Shown here piece by piece: positions 27,874 to 36,235 of a stretch of DNA of 64,000 nt. The DNA is from Candidatus Fibrimonadaceae bacterium (GTDB lineage Bacteria > Fibrobacterota > Fibrobacteria > Fibrobacterales > Fibrobacteraceae): the NCBI GenBank assembly GCA_031281345.1, contig JAITFN010000015.1, positions 1-64,000 on the forward strand, in the 5' to 3' direction. Every line of letters begins with the position of its first letter. The first letter of the stretch is position 1. The position numbers and the translations under genes are program-made. Under the pieces are notes generated by a model that saw only the letters and a program-made list of their open reading frames with translations, was not told the origin of the DNA and made no database searches.

Positions 27874-28907
27874 TCTACACTTACATTCATAAAACGTTCA
27901 TGAACATCACAAAATACTTCCACTATTTTAGGGTCGAATTGTTTTCCAGACTCAGACTTGATTATTTCAACTGCTTTATAATGGTCAAAAGCCTTTTTAT
28001 ACACTCTCTCAGATATCAGGGCATCGTAAACGTCCACTACAGCCAAAATTCTTCCCTGAAGAGGAATGTCTAAACCTTTAAGCCCACGTGGGTAGCCTGT
28101 GCCGTCCCAACGCTCGTGATGATAGCTTGCGAAAATTTTTGCCTTGTTCCAAAAAGATTCTTCACGAGTTTTGCTTATTATTTTATCTATAATCTGCTCG
28201 CCTGCATTTACGTGTTTTTTCATTATTTCATATTCTTCTTCGTTTAACTTGTCTGGTTTATTCAAAATGGAGTCTGGAACGGCTATTTTGCCTATATCGT
28301 GCAAACGAGCCGAAGAAGCTACCAAGTCTGAATTCCAACTTTTTATTTCATCTGCATACACGTTGCGTTCTAGCATAGCATCTATTAGAATTTTAGTTTG
28401 AATCGTGGTTCGCTCAATGTGGCCACCAGTCAGGTGGTCGCGGCTTTCAACAACATCTGCCAGAATAGATATAATATTATCGTATAAAGACTCCATCTGT
28501 TTTGTTTTTTGTTCCAAATGCTCTGTTCTTTCACGGACAACGCCATCCATATCCATATGCATTTTAACGCGGTTCAGCAAAACAAGGGCAGAAAAGGGTT
28601 TTACTATAAAATCTATAACACCGAGGTCAAAGCTATGAGCCTCTACCATAACATCTGCTTGCCCTGTTAAAAATATCACCGGTATATTAGCGGTTTTGGG
28701 GTTATCCTTCAATATACGTAGTGCTGTGTAACCATCCATTTCTGGCATAGAAATATCCAGCAATATCAAATCTGGCGTAATTTTTTCTAACATAGCAAAC
28801 ATTTTAGCAGCAGAGGGTAAAGTCATAACGCGGTACTGGCTTTCCAGTACCTCTTCTACCTTAGATAGGCAAGTATCGCTATCATCAACTACAAAAATGG
28901 TTTTCAT
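27867..28907 (-). CDS. Response regulator with HD-GYP domain (c-di-GMP phosphodiesterase)
   Basis: A 346-aa cytosolic two-domain protein. An N-terminal receiver (VVDDSDTCLSKVEEVL; phospho-Asp in LILLDISMPEMDG) is followed by a coiled-coil linker and an HD-GYP domain with ARLHDIGKIAVPD, HHERWDGTGYPRGLKG and VVDVYDALISERVYK. HD-GYP enzymes hydrolyse c-di-GMP. It is the first gene of the operon with the two hybrid kinases, so it is their likely phosphorylation target. The ATG at 28907 is preferred over the preceding TTG. TATATT lies 10 nt upstream. Confidence 0.93.
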   Translation of the reverse strand: MKTIFVVDDSDTCLSKVEEVLESQYRVMTLPSAAKMFAMLEKITPDLILLDISMPEMDGYTALRILKDNPKTANIPVIFLTGQADVMVEAHSFDLGVIDFIVKPFSALVLLNRVKMHMDMDGVVRERTEHLEQKTKQMESLYDNIISILADVVESRDHLTGGHIERTTIQTKILIDAMLERNVYADEIKSWNSDLVASSARLHDIGKIAVPDSILNKPDKLNEEEYEIMKKHVNAGEQIIDKIISKTREESFWNKAKIFASYHHERWDGTGYPRGLKGLDIPLQGRILAVVDVYDALISERVYKKAFDHYKAVEIIKSESGKQFDPKIVEVFCDVHERFMNVSVEW

Positions 28908-29055
28908 CAATTATGGTAATATATAAATTTTTGGGAATTATAGATATAAATCACCACACCATCTCCGCAAACATATATAACGTATAAATCTACATGGAAA
29001 TCCACAATTCCAAAAAATGGATTCAAATCGCTCTAATCTTTTAATTCGACAGAAT

Positions 29056-29346
29056 TTATTGGCTATAATCTTTTATAATGGATGAGTCAGCCTTTCCCGT
29101 AAATTTTGGATTTAGGCAAGACAAAATGCTTCTGCTTAAATCAGTTCCATTTAGTTCACTCAATAGTTCATCTTTATACAGTCGTAAACTCATAAGTACA
29201 TATCTCAGGATGGCTATTTCTTGTTCCTTGGTTTTCTCGTATACGCAACGGGTCTCTAGTTCTTTATATCTTTTAAAAAGAAAATAAAGACGTTCTAATT
29301 GACATTTTACATCGTTTAATTTTTGCGTTGTCGTTTTAAAGTTCAT
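29056..29346 (-). CDS. Hypothetical helical protein
   Basis: A 96-aa protein with no signal peptide. It is predicted largely helical (KLNDVKCQLERLYFLFKRYKELETRC) and resembles no family I recognise. AAGAGG lies before the ATG. It stands alone between the signalling operon and the protease operon, with about 145 and 190 bp of featureless AT-rich DNA on each side. Confidence 0.5.
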   Translation of the reverse strand: MNFKTTTQKLNDVKCQLERLYFLFKRYKELETRCVYEKTKEQEIAILRYVLMSLRLYKDELLSELNGTDLSRSILSCLNPKFTGKADSSIIKDYSQ

Positions 29347-29535
29347 TTTAACCTCTTAGTACAATATATAAGTTATAGGGGCTATTCATAGCTTTGTTTT
29401 GCCTTTATCAATAAAAATTATTTTGCTATTGGCTACATTCATTGCGGTATTCTGTCATTACCAATATGGTTGCCTTATGTGGTTAGCATTGAGTAATAAC
29501 TGGATGTACCCAATTTCGGGAATTATTTACTTATT

Positions 29536-30039
29536 CTAAAAAAACACATTTTTTTTCTCTTTTCTACAATCCCAATCTTCATCGGTATAGGAGCGTATAG
29601 AATTTAAATCTATTATGTCTTTTAAATTACCTTCTTCGGTATTATCGCATACAAGCATTACATGGAATACAATGTCGTTACTAGCACCGCATATTTCTGC
29701 ATTATATGGTTTTATTTTGTATAAAACTATACCTTTCGAAAGAATCCAATATTTAATAATGGTAGATGGGGTAGCAAAGTACATAGCAAAATAATTACAT
29801 TTAGATTCTGCATAATCTTTATCAAATACGTGCGGAAACCATGACTCTAAAGTGTCTTTGCCAAGAATAAAACCATTCTTATATTTTGGACGTAGATGTT
29901 CACTCTTATCTCCAATCATTCTATAAGATACTACCGCTTTGCTATTAATGGGTGGAACCTCGCTGAAAAACCAATTGCAAGAAAAAAATGCAACCGATGT
30001 TACAAAAATGCAAACAAATCTACCAATAGAGACTTTCAT
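29536..30039 (-). CDS. Hypothetical lipoprotein downstream of S8 protease
   Basis: A 167-aa protein from the ATG at 30039, which overlaps the protease stop by one base (TGATG), so the two are translationally coupled. The lipoprotein signal is MKVSIGRFVCIFVTSVAFFSC. No recognised domain follows. Coupling to a secreted protease suggests a partner, substrate or inhibitor role, but this is inference. Confidence 0.65.
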   Translation of the reverse strand: MKVSIGRFVCIFVTSVAFFSCNWFFSEVPPINSKAVVSYRMIGDKSEHLRPKYKNGFILGKDTLESWFPHVFDKDYAESKCNYFAMYFATPSTIIKYWILSKGIVLYKIKPYNAEICGASNDIVFHVMLVCDNTEEGNLKDIIDLNSIRSYTDEDWDCRKEKKNVFF

Positions 30040-31826
30040 CAAAAATTCTCGCGCAAGTGATAACCTAAAAGTACATTGCCGCCAGCGTTAAAACTTCTTT
30101 TGAAAATTATAGTTAAAGGTGCATTTGACTGTGTGACAAAATCAACAACTTCAAAAGCATTCGTTGATGATGTTGAAGAAGCAATTCTTTTACCGTTTTG
30201 CTCAACATATAAACCAATGATTTGAGGGGATCTTCCAAATTGATAAACAAAAGTACCGGAAACAAGCCATGCTATGGCTATCCTATAACGTTTATTCGCT
30301 TGAATATTATTTTCTGTAAATTTTATTTCTTTATTGGAGTCAAAGAAATCAGAATTTCCTCCATTCCACCATGCGCTTCTTGTTCCCCAAGCAACGCTGG
30401 AATAAGTCATAATTCCTTTAGCAATTTGAGAATAATTGTCTGTATCCCAAGAATTAGCATTTTGAATAGGTATCGTTTCTCCAGTCAAAAGAACCGCTTT
30501 CATTAAAGCTGGCTGTCGCTTAAAAAAAGGATGCTGATCTAATAGTGAAGCTGTAAAACCTGCCGCAAGAGGAGTAGCTGCACTTGTGCCATCTATGAAA
30601 CCATAAATACCCATATCTATGTCGGTATACATTGCTATTTCAGGCTTATCGCTACCTTTGTTGATATCATTGACTAACATAGTGACGTTATTTCTAAGTA
30701 AAGGGTTTTTCCAACTAGAGCTCCACGAGTCATAATCAACATAGCGATTTGTAGCAGGATCTATCGCGCCAACAGTTATGACATTCATAGCTTTACCCGG
30801 AGATGTTACAGGGATATACTTGTCGTTTCCAGCAGATACAAAATTTATTACTTTATTTTCATAAATGTAATTATCCATATTCGCATCACGGCCGCCGTAG
30901 AAAGCATTACCTTTGTCATAATAATAACTATGCGTACCTATTTCTAAAGGAGGGGAATATGAAAATGGATTTGAAGGATACGGAGCGGAACTATTAATTC
31001 CAAAAATATGTGCTGAAGTGGCAGCTTTTTGCACAACATTTACAACCCTACTATGATGCGTATCATAAGTACCAGTACATTTATCTGTATATCTGCCTGA
31101 ATCTACTATTGGAAAATTTGTATTCCTACAATTAATCTCCGCTACGTAAACTCCTATTCTTTTGCCATCATAACCAATATTATGGGCAGTTGACAACTGA
31201 ATTGTTGACAAAATAGAGACTATACTGGCAGTTGATTCTGGTTCTTTATAATCGTCAATAATGAGTTCTTTATAATTTTTTGTCAGCTCGTAAATTTCCT
31301 CTGCCGTCATCCACGCTGTCCAGCTACGGTCATCTGAACTTATTACACCTTGAACAGGCAAATCTCTTTTGCCTCTTTTTTCTTGTCTAAATTTTGCCAA
31401 ATTCTTATCTAAATATTCAAGGTATTCTTTTTCACTTATTTTTTTACCATTAAATGAATAATTATGTTTTTTAGTTTCGGAATTGTATTCATAGCTGGCA
31501 TACGCAGGTTCTATATTATTTTCACGTATATGCATATCCGAAACAAGAACCAGCCTTTTTTGTTTATTATCTACAACCTTTACCTCTCCTTTTCCGATTT
31601 TATCGGTACTTGATTTTACCCTACCCTTAACATCAGTCTTCATTTCAATAGTCTTTTTCTCGCTGGCTTTGGCGAGTTGTTCGTTCATCCACTTTTCCAC
31701 ATCTGGGCTTATTATTACCACATTGGGATCGTAAGGAGGCAGATATTCTTCTTGTGAATATGTATTTTGCCAAGCAAAACAAAACAGAAAGGCCAAAAAC
31801 ATCAATGATTCGAAAGAGATTTTCAT
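30039..31826 (-). CDS. Secreted subtilisin-like (S8) serine protease with N-terminal prodomain
   Basis: A 595-aa exported protein with signal peptide MKISFESLMFLAFLFCFAWQNTYS. Residues about 25-200 form a non-catalytic N-terminal region, likely a prodomain, homologous to the lipoprotein at 52969. The peptidase domain (about 205-500) shows the His motif TYDTHHSRVVNVV, the oxyanion/Asn region NFVSAGNDKYIPV and the Ser motif GFIDGTSAATPLAAG. At the position of the first catalytic Asp (normally VxVIDTG) the sequence is IGVYVAEINCRN, with Glu. A beta-type C-terminal domain follows. It has an AGGAG site and its own promoter region. Confidence 0.88.
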   Translation of the reverse strand: MKISFESLMFLAFLFCFAWQNTYSQEEYLPPYDPNVVIISPDVEKWMNEQLAKASEKKTIEMKTDVKGRVKSSTDKIGKGEVKVVDNKQKRLVLVSDMHIRENNIEPAYASYEYNSETKKHNYSFNGKKISEKEYLEYLDKNLAKFRQEKRGKRDLPVQGVISSDDRSWTAWMTAEEIYELTKNYKELIIDDYKEPESTASIVSILSTIQLSTAHNIGYDGKRIGVYVAEINCRNTNFPIVDSGRYTDKCTGTYDTHHSRVVNVVQKAATSAHIFGINSSAPYPSNPFSYSPPLEIGTHSYYYDKGNAFYGGRDANMDNYIYENKVINFVSAGNDKYIPVTSPGKAMNVITVGAIDPATNRYVDYDSWSSSWKNPLLRNNVTMLVNDINKGSDKPEIAMYTDIDMGIYGFIDGTSAATPLAAGFTASLLDQHPFFKRQPALMKAVLLTGETIPIQNANSWDTDNYSQIAKGIMTYSSVAWGTRSAWWNGGNSDFFDSNKEIKFTENNIQANKRYRIAIAWLVSGTFVYQFGRSPQIIGLYVEQNGKRIASSTSSTNAFEVVDFVTQSNAPLTIIFKRSFNAGGNVLLGYHLRENF

Positions 31827-32013
31827 AGAAACACTCCTAGTTTAATTTTATAAAATATACAAAATTAGTTTAATGATTAAAGTGAATAATTTCAGTATAT
31901 GTATGGTAACCTTTGGGAATGGCTAAATTCGCTAAAAAACAACATTTCAATTCTATTTTTAGAGTCTTAAAATCCCCAAAAGTCTTATATAAATTTTTCT
32001 ATATTACTCCCGT

Positions 32014-32775
32014 ATGCATAACGCGAAGTTCATAGTTCCAAATGCTTTCACCAGCATTAATTTTTTACTCGGTGTAGCTTCTATATGTTGCTCTGCCGGT
32101 TTGTTTGAAATAAAAAACGAATATCATGTGGTTATGGGGGCGCATTTCATAATTTTTTGCGCATTACTAGACAAATTAGACGGTTTTGCCGCCCGTGCTT
32201 TTAACGCAAGCTCGGAATTCGGGGCGCAGTTCGACAGCCTTGCAGACTTAATAGCATTTGGTTTAGCACCCGCATTTATGATAATGTTTGCCTATAAAGA
32301 TATATTGCCAGATTGGTATGAATCGCACAAACTAGCCCTATTTGCCGGAGCTGCGGTTTATATGGTATGTGCCGCTATGAGGCTTGCCAAATACAACGCA
32401 ATGGATAACGATTCCTACCCCGATTATTTCTCTGGAATGCCCTCTACTTTTGCTGGGATTGTAAATGCCTTGGTCGTAATTTTGCTCTGCAAGTATAAAT
32501 TCTTTGACTCTTGCCCCGATATTCTCTACATTCCCCTGGTGATTATGCTAATTACCAGCGTACTTATGGTTAGCCCCTTGTTTCTTGCTAAACTAAAAAA
32601 GAGAAAAAGCAATATCATAAACGCAATACAAGTGATAAACATAGCCGGGGCTTATATTGCGGGCTTTGCCATGATTTTGCCTGAATATCTAATGGCTTTG
32701 GTACTCATATATTTTATAATAGGTTTTGCGCACGGAATAATAACCCGCAATAAAATAACAGCTAAGGAGCCTTAA
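32014..32775 (+). CDS. pssA: CDP-diacylglycerol-serine O-phosphatidyltransferase
   Basis: Inner-membrane enzyme of 253 aa with about eight TM segments. It has the CDP-alcohol phosphatidyltransferase signature DKLDGFAARAFNASSEFGAQFDSLADLIAFG, whose Asp residues bind metal. It makes phosphatidylserine, the precursor of phosphatidylethanolamine. TATATT (32000-32005) ends 8 nt before the ATG with no Shine-Dalgarno. It starts a tight operon with the next two genes. Confidence 0.93.
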   Translation: MHNAKFIVPNAFTSINFLLGVASICCSAGLFEIKNEYHVVMGAHFIIFCALLDKLDGFAARAFNASSEFGAQFDSLADLIAFGLAPAFMIMFAYKDILPDWYESHKLALFAGAAVYMVCAAMRLAKYNAMDNDSYPDYFSGMPSTFAGIVNALVVILLCKYKFFDSCPDILYIPLVIMLITSVLMVSPLFLAKLKKRKSNIINAIQVINIAGAYIAGFAMILPEYLMALVLIYFIIGFAHGIITRNKITAKEP

Positions 32776-32997
32776 ATGGAAGCGGAAACCTCAAGTGATG
32801 TTTTATACTATATATGGTTTGCTGTTCTTGTGGCTTTTTTGGTAATTCTGTTTGTTGCAAAATCTAAATTTGATAACAGTTTTGCCAAAAGACAAGAACG
32901 CCGCAGAATGCTAATATATTCAAAAATAAAACTCACACCCTCAAATGAAGGACAAAATAGAGCACTGAAAATAAAAAGAATTAGAGATTTAAGATGA
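32776..32997 (+). CDS. Small membrane protein of unknown function
   Basis: A 73-aa protein with one N-terminal TM helix (DVLYYIWFAVLVAFLVILFVA) and a very basic cytoplasmic tail (KRQERRRMLIYSKIKL...IKRIRDLR). It begins on the base after the pssA stop and overlaps ispE by 4 bp. No family recognised; its position suggests a membrane or envelope role. Confidence 0.7.
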   Translation: MEAETSSDVLYYIWFAVLVAFLVILFVAKSKFDNSFAKRQERRRMLIYSKIKLTPSNEGQNRALKIKRIRDLR

Positions 32998-33833
32998 TTT
33001 TAGCCGAACTTGCACCTGCAAAAATAAATCTTTTTTTATCCATAATAAATAAAAGAGAAGATGGATACCACGATATTGGCACAATGTTCCACACCCTTAA
33101 TTGCGGAGACCGTCTTTTTGGCGAGCGAGACAGCAGCGGCGAAATTTCTATCTCTTACAATAATCCGCAAGAATACTCACCTAAAAAAGACCTAGTTTGC
33201 AAAGCAGCAGAGAAATTAAAAGAAAAACATATGATTTCAAGCGGAGTTCGTTTTTATTTGGAAAAAAACTTACCTCTGGGTGCAGGGCTTGGCGGCGGAA
33301 GTTCCGATGCAGCAGCCGCGCTCAGGCTTTTGAACAAATTATGGGGTCTGCGCGCCAGCTCAGAAGAATTAGAAGAAATAGGGAGGGGCATAGGGGCCGA
33401 TATTGCCTTTTTTGTGAAAGGCGGGGCTGCGTTTGCAACTGGTATTGGCGATATTTTAACACCGCAAAACACAATAGAGAGCGATTGCTGCATAATTTTA
33501 GCCACGCCCAAATGCTCAGTTTCCACCGCCGATGCCTATAAAGACGTTATCCCTGCTGGCACCCTGCACTGGCAAAACTTTTTGAAGAATACAAACCCCT
33601 TAGACAATTTATACAATCAATTTGAAGAAACCGTGCTCGAAAAATATCCCCTTATAAATTCCTTAAAGCAAAAATTAAATGATTGCGGAGGAAACTCCCT
33701 GCTCTCTGGCAGTGGCTCTAGCGTTTTTTCTCTATTTTATTCTTTGGAAAGCGCGGTGAATGCTTATGAGACTGTTAAAGATGAATGCAGGTTTTTACGG
33801 ATTACGAGTTTTTCTCCAAGAAATTATTTTTAA
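32994..33833 (+). CDS. ispE: 4-diphosphocytidyl-2-C-methyl-D-erythritol kinase
   Basis: GHMP kinase of 279 aa in the MEP isoprenoid pathway. The N-terminus APAKINLFLSI and the ATP loop PLGAGLGGGSSDAAAALRLLN are diagnostic. The C-terminal LLSGSGSSVFSLF motif is also present. Its start overlaps the small membrane protein by 4 bp, and its 3' end overlaps the convergent carbonic anhydrase gene by 32 bp. Confidence 0.95.
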   Translation: MILAELAPAKINLFLSIINKREDGYHDIGTMFHTLNCGDRLFGERDSSGEISISYNNPQEYSPKKDLVCKAAEKLKEKHMISSGVRFYLEKNLPLGAGLGGGSSDAAAALRLLNKLWGLRASSEELEEIGRGIGADIAFFVKGGAAFATGIGDILTPQNTIESDCCIILATPKCSVSTADAYKDVIPAGTLHWQNFLKNTNPLDNLYNQFEETVLEKYPLINSLKQKLNDCGGNSLLSGSGSSVFSLFYSLESAVNAYETVKDECRFLRITSFSPRNYF

Positions 33834-34320
33834 CTTCAACATATTTTTTCGCACTCCACTCGCAGTGTTTTATTTCATCTTCTGTCAAATCCCTAACTCT
33901 GCGTGCCGGACTTCCGGTTATTAGGGAATAAGGCGGAAATTCTTTGCCACTGGTGACAAGGGCGCAGGCGCCAACAATGCTGTGGTGGCCAATTACGGCT
34001 CCGTCCATAACGCAAGCCCCCATACCAATTATGCAATAATCCTCAACTGTGCAAGCGTGGATAATGGCATTGTGACCAACTGTCACTCCCTCACCTATAA
34101 CAACTCCTTTGTCGCTTGCCAAATGCACCGTTGAATTATCTTGAACGTTTGAGTTTTTCCCAATTTTTATGCTGTTTATATCTCCTCGCAAAACCGCATT
34201 GTGAAAAATGGAAACATCATCTGAGAGTTCCACATCGCCTATAACGCGGGCACCTGGAGCTATGAACACATCTCTCCCAACAAGTGGCTCTTTTCCTTTA
34301 AATGCGTAAATCCCTTTCAT
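33802..34320 (-). CDS. Gamma-class carbonic anhydrase-like hexapeptide protein
   Basis: Left-handed beta-helix protein of 172 aa with hexapeptide repeats. The three zinc-ligand His positions of gamma carbonic anhydrases are visible in NSTVHLAS, TVGHNAII and IHACTVEDY. Members (YrdA/PaaY type) are often weakly active or inactive as carbonic anhydrases. Its start overlaps the ExbD-like gene by 4 bp, so it belongs to the exbBD operon. Confidence 0.88.
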   Translation of the reverse strand: MKGIYAFKGKEPLVGRDVFIAPGARVIGDVELSDDVSIFHNAVLRGDINSIKIGKNSNVQDNSTVHLASDKGVVIGEGVTVGHNAIIHACTVEDYCIIGMGACVMDGAVIGHHSIVGACALVTSGKEFPPYSLITGSPARRVRDLTEDEIKHCEWSAKKYVEVKNNFLEKNS

Positions 34321-34739
34321 TTTTTCTTTTTCTCTCTTTTTGGGGTTACTCCTTTGTCGGATGTTAAAAAACCTAGCTGTTTAACACCAGCAAGCTGAAC
34401 CAAAGATACAATTTTCATAACAATGCCATAATGCACGGATTCATCGGATTGTATCACCACCGGTATATCACTATTGCAAAGCGATTCAAAAATTTTATCA
34501 AAATTGTTCATGCGCACTTCCATACCTTCAATGAAAATTTTTTCTTCCTTGTTTATGGAAACTGTGCACATCTTTTTCTGTTCCAAGGTAGGTGCTTCGG
34601 CATTTGGCAAATCTACCTTTATGCCTTGGCTCATAAGAGGAGCAGATATTAAAAAAACTATCAAGATGGCAAAAACAACATCTATCATGTTGGTTAAGTT
34701 CATCTCTTGGTTCAGCGATTTTCCGCGGCTTCTTTTCAT
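34317..34739 (-). CDS. ExbD/TolR-family biopolymer transport protein
   Basis: A 140-aa protein with one N-terminal TM (MTNMIDVVFAILIVFLISAPLM) carrying the conserved Asp (IDVVF) used for proton coupling. A periplasmic domain follows with VVIQSDESVHYGIVMKIVSLVQLAGV. It forms a proton-driven motor with the upstream ExbB/TolQ protein, 2 bp away. Whether it serves TonB or Tol cannot be told, because neither tonB nor tolA/tolB is here. Confidence 0.92.
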   Translation of the reverse strand: MKRSRGKSLNQEMNLTNMIDVVFAILIVFLISAPLMSQGIKVDLPNAEAPTLEQKKMCTVSINKEEKIFIEGMEVRMNNFDKIFESLCNSDIPVVIQSDESVHYGIVMKIVSLVQLAGVKQLGFLTSDKGVTPKREKKKK

Positions 34740-34741
34740 AA

Positions 34742-35452
34742 TTATCTTTTGGCTGTTTCTCTTTCTGTGAAAACTTTTTCTATGGCGAGCAAATCCCCGC
34801 GTTTGAATAAACTTAGCAAGCGCGATGCAAAATTGTAATAAAAAATTTCTTGGCGGGTATTGCGCGAAACAAAATAGTTATATGCAATGGAAGCAGGAAT
34901 GGCAGCTATCAATCCTGCAACGGTGGTCACCAAGGCAACCGCTATGCCTGGGGCAACAACGCTCAAATCTGCCGAGCCGTGCGTTCCAATTTCGTAAAAA
35001 GACTGCATAATTCCCCAAACGGTTCCAAAAAGCCCAAAAAACGGCGAAACGTTGGAAGCCATTGCCAAAAAAGAGAGTTTGCCATCGTCTATCATTCTGC
35101 AAGCCTCTACCTCGCGCTGTATGGTGTCTTCTAGCATTTCTGAGCGAGGGCCAAGGGTTTCAACGCTAACAAAGGGGCTTAAATTTTTAGCCTCTTCTAG
35201 CACTGCGCCTGTTATGAATCTAAGCGGGCACTTAGGTGCTGCTGCAAAAAAACTCTCCACTTCCGCAAAATGGTTTACGCGTTCAAAATTTTTATAAAAA
35301 CGAATATTTGCGCCCATTTTGTTTTTAAGGGAGAGATATTTTGTTATTATTATTCCCCAAGCAAATAGCGAAAAACAGCATAAAATTAAAAGTACAGCTA
35401 TGGTAACAGGGTCGCCCAGCGACATTTTAATTATTTCAAAAGTGATTTTCAT
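34742..35452 (-). CDS. MotA/TolQ/ExbB-family proton channel protein
   Basis: A 236-aa inner-membrane protein with three TM segments. The MotA/TolQ/ExbB signature is LSFLAMASNVSPFFGLFGTVWGIMQSFYEIG followed by VVAPGIAVALVTTVAGLIAAIPASIAYNYF. It energises outer-membrane processes together with the ExbD-like partner. A TAAATT box lies 7 nt upstream of the ATG. Confidence 0.93.
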   Translation of the reverse strand: MKITFEIIKMSLGDPVTIAVLLILCCFSLFAWGIIITKYLSLKNKMGANIRFYKNFERVNHFAEVESFFAAAPKCPLRFITGAVLEEAKNLSPFVSVETLGPRSEMLEDTIQREVEACRMIDDGKLSFLAMASNVSPFFGLFGTVWGIMQSFYEIGTHGSADLSVVAPGIAVALVTTVAGLIAAIPASIAYNYFVSRNTRQEIFYYNFASRLLSLFKRGDLLAIEKVFTERETAKR

Positions 35453-35482
35453 AGCGGGTAATTTAGAAAATTTCGCATTTCC

Positions 35483-35511
35483 TTGACAAAATTTTCAATT
35501 TTTTCTATATT
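35483..35511 (+). promoter_or_regulatory. Sigma-70-type promoter of rpmH (TTGACA-17-TATATT)
   Basis: A perfect -35 TTGACA at 35483-35488, a 17-bp spacer and TATATT at 35506-35511 are followed by the rpmH ATG only 8 nt later. A start about 7 nt after the -10 would give an mRNA beginning at or within two bases of the ATG. This is the clearest leaderless-type promoter in the window. Confidence 0.88.
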
Positions 35512-35519
35512 TAAACCCT

Positions 35520-35675
35520 ATGAAAAGGACTTTTCAACCACATAATCGCAAACGTGCCAACAAACACGGCTTTAGGCACCGCATGGAAGACCGCTGGGGT
35601 CGCGACGTACTAAGCTCTCGCCGCTCCAAAGGCAGAAAAAGGCTCACCGTAAGTGATGAGTTATACAAAAAATAA
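35520..35675 (+). CDS. rpmH: 50S ribosomal protein L34
   Basis: Too short for the ORF track. The 51-aa translation starts [22 protein letters not shown] and ends [13 protein letters not shown], a typical very basic L34. It is followed 15 bp later by rnpA, the near-universal bacterial order. Confidence 0.97.
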   Translation: MKRTFQPHNRKRANKHGFRHRMEDRWGRDVLSSRRSKGRKRLTVSDELYKK

Positions 35676-35690
35676 CCGCTAAGGCTCATT

Positions 35691-36023
35691 TTGGGCACGC
35701 TTAGGAATTTTCGCTTTCCCTCGCAGGATTCTTACAATGTTGTGGCATCTAAGGGCAAAAAGCTCCGAATTGGCTTTTTAAGCCTTAAAATTATGCCTGC
35801 ACCCGATGCCTGCAATAGGTTTTGCTTTGTTGTTAAAAAGAAAAGCGGAAACGCTGTTTTTCGCAATAAATGCCGCCGAATTCTGCGTTCTGTGTTATTC
35901 AAAGAAGCAAAAAACTTCAAATCGCCCGCTTGGATTATGGCTCTTGTTGAAATGAGCCAAGCAGATGCAAATTGGGAGGCTCTGAGGGGAGATGCCGGAA
36001 AGCTGGTGCTTGAACTATGTTGA
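35691..36023 (+). CDS. rnpA: Ribonuclease P protein component
   Basis: A 110-aa basic protein that assists the RNase P RNA in tRNA 5' maturation. The conserved RNR-type motif appears as GNAVFRNKCRRILRSVLF, preceded by FCFVVKKKSG. The start is a TTG at 35691. It overlaps yidD by 7 bp. Confidence 0.92.
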   Translation: MGTLRNFRFPSQDSYNVVASKGKKLRIGFLSLKIMPAPDACNRFCFVVKKKSGNAVFRNKCRRILRSVLFKEAKNFKSPAWIMALVEMSQADANWEALRGDAGKLVLELC

Positions 36024-36217
36024 TTAAACTCATAAAATTATATCAAAAAGTGCATCCAGCTTTTTTTAGTGGGTGTTGCAGGTTTTACCCAACTTGCTCA
36101 AATTATGCCATAGAAGCACTGGAAAAACACGGCATTATAAAAGGCATTCTACTTACAATATGGCGAATCTTACGTTGCCAGCCTTTTTGCAAAGGCGGCT
36201 TTGACCCTGTTCCGTAG
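36017..36217 (+). CDS. yidD: Membrane protein insertion efficiency factor YidD
   Basis: A 66-aa amphipathic protein with the family Cys pattern CCRFYPTCSNYAIEALEKHG and the C-terminal LRCQPFCKGGFDPVP. It normally precedes yidC; yidC is not found here, so the cluster has been cut short in this lineage. The promoter of the next gene lies inside its 3' end. Confidence 0.95.
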   Translation: MLIKLIKLYQKVHPAFFSGCCRFYPTCSNYAIEALEKHGIIKGILLTIWRILRCQPFCKGGFDPVP

Positions 36218-36229
36218 GTTTACTATATT
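36201..36229 (+). promoter_or_regulatory. Promoter of CnoX-like gene inside yidD (TTGACC-17-TATATT)
   Basis: The -35 TTGACC at 36201-36206 lies inside the last codons of yidD. A 17-bp spacer leads to TATATT at 36224-36229, and the next ATG is only 6 nt further. No Shine-Dalgarno is possible, so the mRNA is expected to be leaderless. Confidence 0.8.
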
Positions 36230-36235
36230 TCTCAC

